From Cellulomonas endophytica (GTDB lineage Bacteria > Actinomycetota > Actinomycetes > Actinomycetales > Cellulomonadaceae): a DNA stretch of 64,000 bases. Where the stretch lies: NCBI RefSeq assembly GCF_004123805.1, contig NZ_RWJX01000014.1:1-64000 (forward strand). The letters run 5' to 3'. The position numbers and the translations under genes were made by a program. A model generated the notes under the pieces. The model was not told where the DNA came from and searched no databases. It worked only from the letters and a program-made list of their open reading frames with translations. Shown here in pieces: positions 43,656-51,086 of the stretch (positions are counted from its first letter, which is position 1; every line of letters starts with the position of its first letter).

Positions 43656-44612
43656 GTGACGGTCAGCGGCGCGGACGTGGCTCGGGCGGCCGGGGTCTCC
43701 CGGGCGGCGGTCAGCCAGATCCTCAACGGCAAGGGCGAGCGCTTCGCCGCCGAGACGCGGGCCCGCGTCCTGGAGGTGGCCCAGGCGATGGCCTACCGGC
43801 CGGCCGCCGCGGGACGGGCGCTGCGGCGGGGCACCAGCGACGTCGTCGTGGCCCTCGTGGGGCACACGACCTTCGGCGGCCACCACCAGGACCTCATCGA
43901 CGCGCTCTCCGCCGAGCTCGCGCAGCAGGGTCTGCTCCTGGTGGTCCGCTACGCCGGCGGCGGCCCGACCACGCTGGAGCCGTTCCTCGCCGCCCTGCAG
44001 CCGGCGGCGCTGCTGTCGCTGTCCGGGCTGACACCGGACGACGCCGAGACCGCCGACCGCGTCGGCGTCGTCCTCGTCGGGCGCCCCCCCGCGGGGAAGG
44101 TCGCCGGTCCCGGCGCGCAGGACGAGGTCGGGTCGCTCCAGGCGCAGCACCTGTACGAGCGGGGGCACCGCACGCTCGCGTACGCGCGGGTGCGCGACAG
44201 CCGTCAGGACCTGTACGGCTCCCTGCGGGAGGAGGGCTTCCGGCACCGGGCCGACGAGCTCGGCCTGCCGACCCCGCGGCAGGTCCTCGTGACCTTCGAC
44301 GTCGACGGCGCCGTGGCGGACACCGACCTGCCGACGCCGGTCGCCCTCGGGTGCTACAACGACGACGTCGCGCTCGCCCTGCTGCACGCGGCGCACCGCA
44401 CCGGCCGCCGCGTCCCGGCCGAGGTCGCGCTGGTCGGCGTGGACGACACCGTGCTGGGCCGGAGCTCCTGGCCGCGCCTGACGAGCATCGGCTACGACAT
44501 CACGGTGATCGCCCGGACGCTGGCCGCCCGCACGTTCGCCGCCCTGGGCATCGAGAGCCCCCTCGCGCCGCCGCCCATCCGGTACGTCGTCCGTCAGGGC
44601 GAGACCACCTGA
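43656..44612 (+). CDS. LacI family transcriptional repressor
   Basis: The protein is 318 residues from GTG 43656. GATGAT lies 6 nt upstream and no ribosome-binding site is seen, so it is leaderless. The HTH begins VSGADVARAAGVSRAAVSQILNGKGERFAAETR, the LacI headpiece with its hinge YRPAAAGRALRRG. The periplasmic-binding-like effector domain follows, shorter than average. It is divergent from the GH2 gene, whose operator it should bind. The inducer would be a product of that enzyme. Confidence 0.92.
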   Translation: MTVSGADVARAAGVSRAAVSQILNGKGERFAAETRARVLEVAQAMAYRPAAAGRALRRGTSDVVVALVGHTTFGGHHQDLIDALSAELAQQGLLLVVRYAGGGPTTLEPFLAALQPAALLSLSGLTPDDAETADRVGVVLVGRPPAGKVAGPGAQDEVGSLQAQHLYERGHRTLAYARVRDSRQDLYGSLREEGFRHRADELGLPTPRQVLVTFDVDGAVADTDLPTPVALGCYNDDVALALLHAAHRTGRRVPAEVALVGVDDTVLGRSSWPRLTSIGYDITVIARTLAARTFAALGIESPLAPPPIRYVVRQGETT

Positions 44613-44696
44613 GCCCCTCCGCGACCCTGGAGCCGGCGCCCCTGGTCCCTGGCTCCGGGCCCGGTTCGGCGCCGTCGTGCGCGCCGGGCCCGTGGT

Positions 44697-45383
44697 CTAG
44701 GCGACGCAGACCACTCCCCGGTTGCCGTCGGGGTCGGCGATGACGGTGAGGGACGGGGCGTCGCTGTCGTCGACGACCGTCCCGCCGGCCGCGACGGCCG
44801 CGGCGACCCGCTGCGCGGCGACCTCCGCCGGGACGTAGACCTCGACGTGGAACCGCTGGTGCGGCCCCTCCCCCTCGGCGGCGTCCCCGAACCACAGGTT
44901 CGGGACACGCCCGGTGGCGTCCCGGACCTCGTCGCTGGGCGACCCGCGGCCCTGGGCCTGGGCGTCGCCGGTGAGCAGCGCGGCCCAGACGGGGGCGATG
45001 CTCGCGGAGCGGGCCGTGTCGAGGCCCAGCTCGACCACGCTGACCGCGGCGGGGTGGGCGACGAGCCCGTGGTCCGCGGCGATCGCGCTGATCCGCCGGG
45101 CGAGGTCGAGGTCCTGCTGCGTCACCCACTCGACGACGTGCTCCGTGCCGCCGCCGTCGCGGTACACGGCGTCGGCGCTCACCAGCTTCAGGTCCACGCA
45201 CGACGGGCCGAGCTGCACGAGCGGGTGGTGCCCCAGGGCGTCGCCGGCCTCGCCCACCGCCGCGACGAACCGCGCCCCCGCGCCGAAGCCGTCGACCCGG
45301 TACCGGGCGTGCAGCCCCTGCGCGAGCTTGCGCCAGTCGGCCAGCGCCGCGTCGGCAATCTCCCGGCCCGTCAGCATGTCCAT
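44697..45383 (-). CDS. Pterin-4a-carbinolamine dehydratase/glyoxalase fusion protein
   Basis: The protein is 228 residues from ATG 45383 (GAGG upstream). Residues 1-105 look like a PCD/DCoH domain (ADWRKLAQGLHARYRV, then GHHPLVQLGPSCVDLKLV, with the paired histidines of the active site). Residues 115-228 form a glyoxalase-like VOC half (VWAALLTGDAQAQGRG to LTVIADPDGNRGVVCVA). The fusion is known in actinobacteria without an assigned role. No phenylalanine hydroxylase, the usual partner of PCD, is nearby. Confidence 0.82.
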   Translation of the reverse strand: MDMLTGREIADAALADWRKLAQGLHARYRVDGFGAGARFVAAVGEAGDALGHHPLVQLGPSCVDLKLVSADAVYRDGGGTEHVVEWVTQQDLDLARRISAIAADHGLVAHPAAVSVVELGLDTARSASIAPVWAALLTGDAQAQGRGSPSDEVRDATGRVPNLWFGDAAEGEGPHQRFHVEVYVPAEVAAQRVAAAVAAGGTVVDDSDAPSLTVIADPDGNRGVVCVA

Positions 45384-45537
45384 GGGGACCTCGTCCGTGA
45401 GCGGTGCGCCGTCGTGCTCGTCGCCCGACCGTAGGACCGCCCCCGCCGACGCGTCCAGACGCCGGCCGTGACGGCTACCTGGTCGGGCCGAGGGCGTCGG
45501 CCGGGGCGCCCGGCGCCACGCCGCCGTGGGTGCGCCG

Positions 45538-45975
45538 TCAGCGCCGAACCACCGCCGGACGGACCCGGGCCGCGGGGTCGGCGCCGCCGGGCCCCGCGCG
45601 GTGCGTGCCGCGACGGCGGAGCACGAGCCCGGCGCCGACCAGGCCCAGGACCAGCGCCGCGACCTCCGAGACCGCCGAGAGCCACACGGCCGCCCCCTGC
45701 CAGCGCTCCTGGACGCCGAAGAAGCCGACGGTCGTCGACAGCACGAACGCGCCGAGGGTGGCGGCGCCGAAGCCGGCGGCGGCCAGGAGCGGCAGCCAGT
45801 GCTCCCAGAGCTGGAGCACCACGCCGAGGACGAGTCCGGCGACGGCGTTGAGGAGGAACGCGGGGCCGACGACGTCGAGCGCCGACATCCCCTGCGCCCA
45901 CAGCTCGAGGTGGACGACCCCGGACAGCATCACCGCGGCCGACGTCAGCGACCGGGTCAGGACGAGCGCGCGCAC
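45538..45975 (-). CDS. Four-helix membrane protein, unknown function
   Basis: The protein is 145 residues from GTG 45975, with GAGGAGGTG 6 nt upstream. Four hydrophobic helices (about 5-25, 35-57, 62-85 and 92-118) and a basic, proline-rich C-terminus are visible. An intramembrane HLELW phrase in the first loop recurs in small actinobacterial membrane proteins related to DoxX-like folds, but similarity is too weak to assign. Confidence 0.62.
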   Translation of the reverse strand: MRALVLTRSLTSAAVMLSGVVHLELWAQGMSALDVVGPAFLLNAVAGLVLGVVLQLWEHWLPLLAAAGFGAATLGAFVLSTTVGFFGVQERWQGAAVWLSAVSEVAALVLGLVGAGLVLRRRGTHRAGPGGADPAARVRPAVVRR

Positions 45976-46180
45976 GACCCACCTCCTCCGTGAGGGGCGC
46001 CGGCGGTCGGCGCCCCTCAGGGAGTACGGACGCCCGCCCCGAACGGTTCACCCCGGTCGGCGGTGCGCGGCGCCCGGTGCCCGGTGTGCGGTGTGGGGTG
46101 TGCGGTGAACCATCCCGATCCCGGCCCCGTATCCCCCTCAACGGGCTCGGACGGCGAGCCGGCGGCGGGAGGGGCTCGAC

Positions 46181-46834
46181 ATGGTCACGGCACGAGCGGT
46201 GCGGGTGGGGCGGGGCACGGAGGGCGGGGGCGTGCGGGCCGGGCGACGAGGCGCCGTGCCGCGCGGGGAGCGGCGGACGCGGTGGGCGGCGGCGCTCGTC
46301 GCGCTGGTGGTGCTGGCGGGCTGCTCCTCCTCCCCCGGGGCCTCGGGGGACGACGCGGGCGGCGCGTCGCAGGAGCCCGCGGCGAGCGCGCCGGCGTCGA
46401 GCGCGCCCGCCGACGAGCCGACCACCGAGCCGACCGGGAGCGCGAGCCCCGACACCACCGCGTCCGAGGACGCAGCAGGCGCCACCGGCGTGGGCGTCGC
46501 GACGACCTCGCTGGGCGACGTCCTCGTCGACACGGCCGGGATGACGCTCTACATGTTCGACAAGGACGAGCGGGGCGGCGCCAGCACCTGCTACGACCAG
46601 TGCGCCTCGGCGTGGCCGCCGCTGCTCGTCGAGGGCACGCCCGCGGCCGGCGAGGGGGCCGACGACGCGATGCTCGGCACCGTGGAGCGCACGGACGGCA
46701 CGGTGCAGGTGACCTACGGCGGCTGGCCGCTGTACTACTGGGCGCAGGACGCCGCCGCCGGGGACGTCACGGGCCAGGGCGTCAACGACGTGTGGTGGGT
46801 GCTCACCGCCGACGGCGAGCCCGTGCGCGGCTGA
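46181..46834 (+). CDS. Secreted lipoprotein with COG4315-type repeats
   Basis: The protein is 217 residues from ATG 46181 (GGGAGGGG 6 nt upstream). A basic lead and hydrophobic core end in the lipobox VLAGC (about residue 48), followed by a Ser/Ala/Glu/Asp-rich linker. The C-terminal domain has the paired family motif: MTLYMFDKDERGGASTCYDQCASAWPPL and VQVTYGGWPLYYWAQDAAAGD, with a conserved CxxxC. Such proteins of unknown function often accompany ECF sigma factors, as here: the sigma gene starts 50 bases later on the same strand. Confidence 0.85.
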   Translation: MVTARAVRVGRGTEGGGVRAGRRGAVPRGERRTRWAAALVALVVLAGCSSSPGASGDDAGGASQEPAASAPASSAPADEPTTEPTGSASPDTTASEDAAGATGVGVATTSLGDVLVDTAGMTLYMFDKDERGGASTCYDQCASAWPPLLVEGTPAAGEGADDAMLGTVERTDGTVQVTYGGWPLYYWAQDAAAGDVTGQGVNDVWWVLTADGEPVRG

Positions 46835-46884
46835 CGGCGCCGGTGCGGGCGGGCGCGGACGTGGGGCCACGGGGAGGGGGCGGC

Positions 46885-47397
46885 ATGGCGGCGAGCACGG
46901 CGGACGTGGTCGTCGCCCTGCACGCCGAGCACGGGCGGGGCCTGTGGGCGTACACGCTGCGCCTGACGGGCGGCGACCGGGGGCGCGCGGAGGACGTGGT
47001 GCAGGAGACGCTGCTGCGCGCCTGGCGGCACCCCGACGTGCTCGAGCGGCCCCCCGGCGCTGTGCGCGGCTGGCTGTTCACCGTCGCGCGCCGGCTCGTC
47101 ATCGACCAGTGGCGGGCGGGCCAGGACCGCGAGGTGCCGACGGAGGAGCCGCCCGAGCCCCCGGCCCGCGAGGACACCTGGACCGACGAGGTGCTGGACG
47201 GGTGGATCGTCGCCGACGCCCTCGCCCGCCTCACCCCCGAGCACCGCCAGGTCGTCGTGCTCTGCTACTTCCGCCGCCTCACGGTGGCGCAGGCGGCCCG
47301 CGTGCTCGGGGTGCCGCCGGGCACCGTGAAGTCCCGCACGCACTACGCGCTGCGCGCCCTGCGCCTCGCGCTCGAGGAGAAGGGGGTGACGGCATGA
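46885..47397 (+). CDS. ECF RNA polymerase sigma factor
   Basis: The protein is 170 residues from ATG 46885 (GGGGAGGGGG upstream). Region 2 (GRAEDVVQETLLRAWRHPDVL with RGWLFTVARRLVIDQWRAG) and region 4 (LARLTPEHRQVVVLCYFRRLTVAQAARVLGVPPGTVKSRTHYALRAL) are complete. The sequence fits the SigK/SigL-like group that is held by a membrane anti-sigma factor. It overlaps the anti-sigma gene by ATGA. It likely drives an envelope-stress regulon including this operon. Confidence 0.94.
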   Translation: MAASTADVVVALHAEHGRGLWAYTLRLTGGDRGRAEDVVQETLLRAWRHPDVLERPPGAVRGWLFTVARRLVIDQWRAGQDREVPTEEPPEPPAREDTWTDEVLDGWIVADALARLTPEHRQVVVLCYFRRLTVAQAARVLGVPPGTVKSRTHYALRALRLALEEKGVTA

Positions 47398-48149
47398 GCG
47401 ACCCGTTCGCCGTCGACGCCGAGGCCTACGTCCTGGGCGCCCTCGACGAGCCCGAGCGCACCGCGTTCGAGGAGCACCTGCGCGGGTGCGACGCCTGCCG
47501 CGCGGCCGTCGACGCCGTGGGGCCGCTGCCCGCGCTGCTCGACCTGGTGCCGCCGGACCTCGTCGCGCGGATCGCGGACGCGGACCCCGTCACCGCCGCG
47601 CTCCCCGGCCCGCCGTCGGAGCACGTCCCCGGCTCCGTGCTCGCCGGGCTCCTGTGGTCCGTGCGCCGCGGCGAGCGGCGGCGTAGACGGCGGCGGGCGC
47701 TCGTCGGGGGGCTCGCGGCGGCCGCGGTCGCCGCCCTCCTGCTCCTCGTGCCCGCCTCCCCGCTCGCGCTCGTCGGCGACGAGGGGCCCGCGGGGACGGT
47801 CGTGGCGCTCGCCCCGACGACGCCCTCGCCCGTGACCGCGTCCGTGCGCCTCGAGAGCGTGGCCTGGGGCACCCGGATCGAGCTGCGCTGCCGCTACGCC
47901 ACCGGGACGGGCGCGACCGTGCCCGGCCCGGCGGGCGGCACCGGCGGCCGGTACGAGGACCCACCCGCGTACGCGCTCGTGGTGGTGGGGGCCGACGGCG
48001 CCGACGAGCAGGTGGCGACGTGGGCCGCGGTCCCCGGGCGCGAGATCACCGTGCCCGCCGCGACGGGGACGGTGATCGCCGACATCGCGGCCGTCGAGCT
48101 GCGGTCCGCCGACGGACGAACCCTGCTGGCCGCCGAGCTGACGGGCTGA
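47394..48149 (+). CDS. Membrane anti-sigma factor with zinc-binding domain
   Basis: The protein is 251 residues. The N-terminal part carries the ZAS motif HLRGCDAC (H-x3-C-x2-C), preceded by DAEAYVLGALDEPERTAFEE as in RskA-type anti-sigma factors. A single transmembrane helix lies near residues 103-122, and the outside domain reads SVRLESVAWGTRIELRC. It should hold the sigma factor at the membrane until a signal or a regulated protease releases it. Confidence 0.93.
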   Translation: MSDPFAVDAEAYVLGALDEPERTAFEEHLRGCDACRAAVDAVGPLPALLDLVPPDLVARIADADPVTAALPGPPSEHVPGSVLAGLLWSVRRGERRRRRRRALVGGLAAAAVAALLLLVPASPLALVGDEGPAGTVVALAPTTPSPVTASVRLESVAWGTRIELRCRYATGTGATVPGPAGGTGGRYEDPPAYALVVVGADGADEQVATWAAVPGREITVPAATGTVIADIAAVELRSADGRTLLAAELTG

Positions 48150-48160
48150 GGCAGCCCGCG

Positions 48161-48195
48161 CCCGACGGGGCCCGGCCCGAGCTCGGCCCGTCGGG
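48161..48195. terminator. Hairpin terminator between convergent genes
   Basis: CCCGACGGG (48161-48169) pairs with CCCGTCGGG (48187-48195), enclosing a further GC-rich palindrome. It lies between the anti-sigma stop (48149) and the convergent stop at 48209. Confidence 0.65.
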
Positions 48196-48208
48196 GCCGC
48201 CCCGGGCG

Positions 48209-49882
48209 TCAGCCGTGGACCGCGGCGACGAGCGCCCGCCGGCGCCTCGGGTGCGTCAGCACGTGGACGTTCGTCGTGAGCTGCTCGACGCCACCCAGAC
48301 CCGGCGCGAGCCGCCGCACCTGCGGGTCCTGCACGGCGGAAAGCAGCGACGGCACGACGTCCGGCCCGACCTGCAGGTGCGGCCGGTCCCAGAACGGCAC
48401 CACGACGTCGTCCGGGGTGGGCAGGCCCGCGGCCCGCTGGACGTCGGCCAGCCCGACGAGCGCCGCGCCGAGCGCCGCCTGCCGGTCGCGCCAGCCGGTC
48501 GCCTCGAGCACGGCGGTGAGGTCGGCGACGACCCCGGGGCCGGCCGGGGTGCCCGCGAGCGCCGTGCCGCGCCACTTCGGGTAGGGCGCCCAGGTGCGCT
48601 GGAGGAGGAACGCCAGGTCCACCGCGACGTCGACGAGCCGCGCCGCGACGCACCGGGAGCCCAGCTCGTCGCCGCGCTCGCCGGCGCGCCCGAGCAGCGG
48701 CAGCTCCTGGTCCAGCCGCTGCCACGTGCTCGCGACGAGGTACCGCCCCACGTCCTCGGGGTACCAGGCGAGGGCCTGCCGCAAGGCGGTGAGACCGCCG
48801 GGCCCGTCGACGAGGACCTCCCCGCCGACGACCTCGAGCGCCGCCTGGCCCGTGACGGAGAGCCGGTCGACGACGGTGGTGCCGGCCGCGCGCGGGTCGA
48901 ACCCGAGCCGCCCCTGCGCGAAGGCCTCGACCGTCGTGACGTCGACCCGCGGCCGCCGGTGCGGGTCCCCGGTGAGGGCGAACCGGACGGGCCGGCCGGC
49001 GAACCGGTCGGGCAGGTGCCGGTCGAGGGCCGTCCGCACGGGCCCGCGCGCGTCCTCCGGCACGAAGAGCTGGAGCCGCAGCCCCCAGTCGTGGTCGCGC
49101 GACGTCGCGTCGTCCAGCCCGAGCACCTCCGAGCCCGGTCCCACCCGCGCGGCGGCGTAGGGCACGCCCGGCGCGTGCGCCGCCAGCAGCGGTGCGACGA
49201 CGCGCGCGTGGAAGGCGCGGGCCAGGGCGAGGCCGCCGCCGTCCCCGGCGCCGTCCCCCGCGCCGCCCACCGCACCCTCGCCCCCGCCGTCCCCGGCGCC
49301 GTGCTCGACGCCGTGGAGCGGGGGGTCGGGCGCGAGGTCGGCGCGCATGAGGTACCGGTCGAGCGGCACGTCGCCGCGGTGGACCGTCTCGGCGCGCACG
49401 ACCCCGAAGCCCGCGCGCTCGAAGACGGGACGGGCGACGAGGCTGGCGTGGGTCGTGAGCTCCGTCAGCCCCGCCGCGCGGGCGGTGGCGCGCACGTGCG
49501 CGAGCAGCGCGGCGCCGACCCCCTGCCGGCCGTGGTCCGGGTCCACGAAGAGCCGGGCGACGTACCCGCGCCCGTCCACGTCGACGAAGCCGGCGACCCG
49601 GCCCCCGCGCTCGGCGACCCAGGTCGTCCAGCGGCCGCGCTCGGCCCCCCACTCCTCGGGAGCGGGCTGGGCGTCGAGCCACGCGCGCACCTGCGCCTCG
49701 TCGTAGCGGGCGCGGGCGGTCCGGGCGATCGCGCGTCGGAGGACGTCGCGGGTGGGACCGGCGTCCTGCGGCGTGGCGGCGCGCACGGTCAGGTCAGCGG
49801 TCAGGTCCGCGGTCAGGTCGGCGGGCACGTCCACGGGGACGCCGGCGGGCACGTCGGCCGGCACGTCCGCGGGCACGGGCAC
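48209..49882 (-). CDS. GNAT acetyltransferase fused to a DUF4037 nucleotidyltransferase-like domain
   Basis: The protein is 557 residues from GTG 49882, where TAGCGT lies 8 nt upstream and no ribosome-binding site is seen. A start nearer the GNAT fold is possible. The first 30 residues are repetitive (PADVPADVPAG, LTADLTADL). Residues about 35-190 are a GNAT fold with the acetyl-CoA loop VDPDHGRQGVGAALL. After a Gly/Ala-rich linker (about 200-225), residues about 225-557 match DUF4037: GSEVLGLDDATSRDHDWGLRL carries the GS and DxD-like pattern of nucleotidyltransferases. The C-terminal helices include WAPYPKWRGTAL. The fusion suggests linked modification of one small-molecule or protein target, so far unknown. 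Confidence 0.82.
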   Translation of the reverse strand: MPVPADVPADVPAGVPVDVPADLTADLTADLTVRAATPQDAGPTRDVLRRAIARTARARYDEAQVRAWLDAQPAPEEWGAERGRWTTWVAERGGRVAGFVDVDGRGYVARLFVDPDHGRQGVGAALLAHVRATARAAGLTELTTHASLVARPVFERAGFGVVRAETVHRGDVPLDRYLMRADLAPDPPLHGVEHGAGDGGGEGAVGGAGDGAGDGGGLALARAFHARVVAPLLAAHAPGVPYAAARVGPGSEVLGLDDATSRDHDWGLRLQLFVPEDARGPVRTALDRHLPDRFAGRPVRFALTGDPHRRPRVDVTTVEAFAQGRLGFDPRAAGTTVVDRLSVTGQAALEVVGGEVLVDGPGGLTALRQALAWYPEDVGRYLVASTWQRLDQELPLLGRAGERGDELGSRCVAARLVDVAVDLAFLLQRTWAPYPKWRGTALAGTPAGPGVVADLTAVLEATGWRDRQAALGAALVGLADVQRAAGLPTPDDVVVPFWDRPHLQVGPDVVPSLLSAVQDPQVRRLAPGLGGVEQLTTNVHVLTHPRRRRALVAAVHG

Positions 49883-50388
49883 GAGCGGGGACGCTAGCAG
49901 CGGCGACGACGGGTGACGAGGCCGGCCGCCGGCACCTCGGCCACCTCGGCCCGCACGGCCGCGGGGGTGACGGGGTGGACCACGGCGGACCCGGCTCGTA
50001 CGATCCTGCGTCGGCCGTGCGGCGCCCTCCGGGTGCCCGGCCGCCGACGACCGGGAGCGCGAGCATGACGGGTGGACCCGTGGGGGGCGAGGTGGCCGTG
50101 CCGGCCTGCTCGGCGCACCGCGGCCACCGCGCCGCCCCCCGCCCCGCCGCCCGCGCCTGACGCCGTCCTGCCCGACCACGGGCGTCGGGCGCGGGACGGC
50201 CGTCGTCCTGCCCGACCGTCGCCGCCCCGCCGGCGGCCGTCGTCGTGCGCGGCGCGCCCGGGGCCCGGGTGGTGCGGTCCGTCCCGCCTCCCCACCGGCC
50301 CGACCGTCGCGCCCTGCCGCCGCGCCCCCGTGCGCGCGCCGGGCGGGACGTGGGGCCCGTGGCCCCCACCACCCCCGAGGACACCACG
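49883..50388. other. 506-base stretch without a secure gene
   Basis: Two promoter-like pieces stand out: TAGCGT for the minus-strand GNAT gene at its left end, and a TACGAT near 50000 on the plus strand. A 31-codon open frame from ATG 50064 (GGGAG 7 nt upstream) contains CSAHRGH, but it is too short and its composition too plain for me to call a gene. Confidence 0.4.
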
Positions 50389-50910
50389 ATGGATCCCCTG
50401 ACCGAGGCGCAGCTGCGCGCCTGCTTCGTCAACGCCAGCCGCCGCGAGGCCGCCCAGGCGACCCTGCCCGACCTCGCCGCCCTGCCCTGGGAGCGCCTGG
50501 ACGTGCTGGGCTGGCGCGACCGCCGCGCCCCCCTCGTCGCCTACGCCGTCGTCCCGCTGGCCGACGGGCCCGCCGGCGTCGTGCTGCGCGCCGCCGACCC
50601 CGGGACCGGCCGTGCCCGGCGCCGCGGCGTCTGCGCGTGGTGCACCGACCTCGTCGCGACGGACGACGTGTCCCTCTACGTCGCCCGCCGGGCCGGCGCC
50701 CCCGGCCGTCGCGGGGACACGGTCGGCACGTTGGTCTGCACGGACTTCGCGTGCTCCGCGCACGTCCGCCGCACGCCCACCCGCACGGAGGTGGGCACGG
50801 CCGCCGGTCCCGACCTCGTCGCCGCGCGCGCCGCGGTCGTCGAGCGGCGGGTCGGAGAGCTGCGCGAGCGCTCCGCGCGCTTCGTGCAGGAGGTCCGCCG
50901 CACCGCCTGA
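50389..50910 (+). CDS. FBP-domain (EF-G-binding-like, treble-clef zinc) protein
   Basis: The protein is 173 residues from ATG 50389 (GAGGA 8 nt upstream). The sequence fits the FBP_C family: MDPLTEAQLRACFVNASRRE at the N-terminus, the zinc knuckles CAWC and CTDFACSAH separated by about 35 residues, and a C-terminal helix. The domain is shared with FusB/Far1-type proteins that bind elongation factor G and rescue it from fusidic acid. Actinobacterial single-domain versions are uncharacterised, so a ribosome-linked role is inference. A strong hairpin follows. Confidence 0.88.
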   Translation: MDPLTEAQLRACFVNASRREAAQATLPDLAALPWERLDVLGWRDRRAPLVAYAVVPLADGPAGVVLRAADPGTGRARRRGVCAWCTDLVATDDVSLYVARRAGAPGRRGDTVGTLVCTDFACSAHVRRTPTRTEVGTAAGPDLVAARAAVVERRVGELRERSARFVQEVRRTA

Positions 50911-50921
50911 CCGCGGACCGC

Positions 50922-50959
50922 CCGAGGGGGAGGACGCGGCGCGCGGTCCTCCCCCTCGG
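50922..50959 (+). terminator. Strong hairpin terminator after the FBP gene
   Basis: A perfect 14-bp stem (50922-50935 with 50946-50959) has a 10-nt loop, 12 bases after the stop codon. Confidence 0.82.
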
Positions 50960-50970
50960 CACCCGGGGGG

Positions 50971-51026
50971 TTGACAGGTCTTGCCACGTCGTAAATCCTC
51001 GGTGCAGGGAGTTTACGACGTCGTAA
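50971..51026 (+). promoter_or_regulatory. Esterase promoter with two related operator sites
   Basis: TTGACA (50971-50976) and TAAATC (50992-50997) form a possible promoter with a short 15-bp spacer. A perfect 14-bp palindrome TTACGACGTCGTAA lies at 51013-51026, and a related site TTGCCACGTCGTAA lies exactly 32 bp upstream at 50981-50994, covering the -10. Two helically phased sites suggest cooperative repression by a LacI- or GntR-type dimer. No regulator gene adjoins. Confidence 0.72.
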
Positions 51027-51086
51027 GCCCGTCGCCGTGGACCCCGCAGAGGGCGCGAGAGCGTGCCCGATGGCAACGGAGTGCGG

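Noticed and set aside
50064..50160. 31-codon open frame with a CSAHRGH motif and a fair ribosome-binding site
   Set aside because: Too short, with plain composition and no promoter element at a convincing distance; noted in the description of the gap only.
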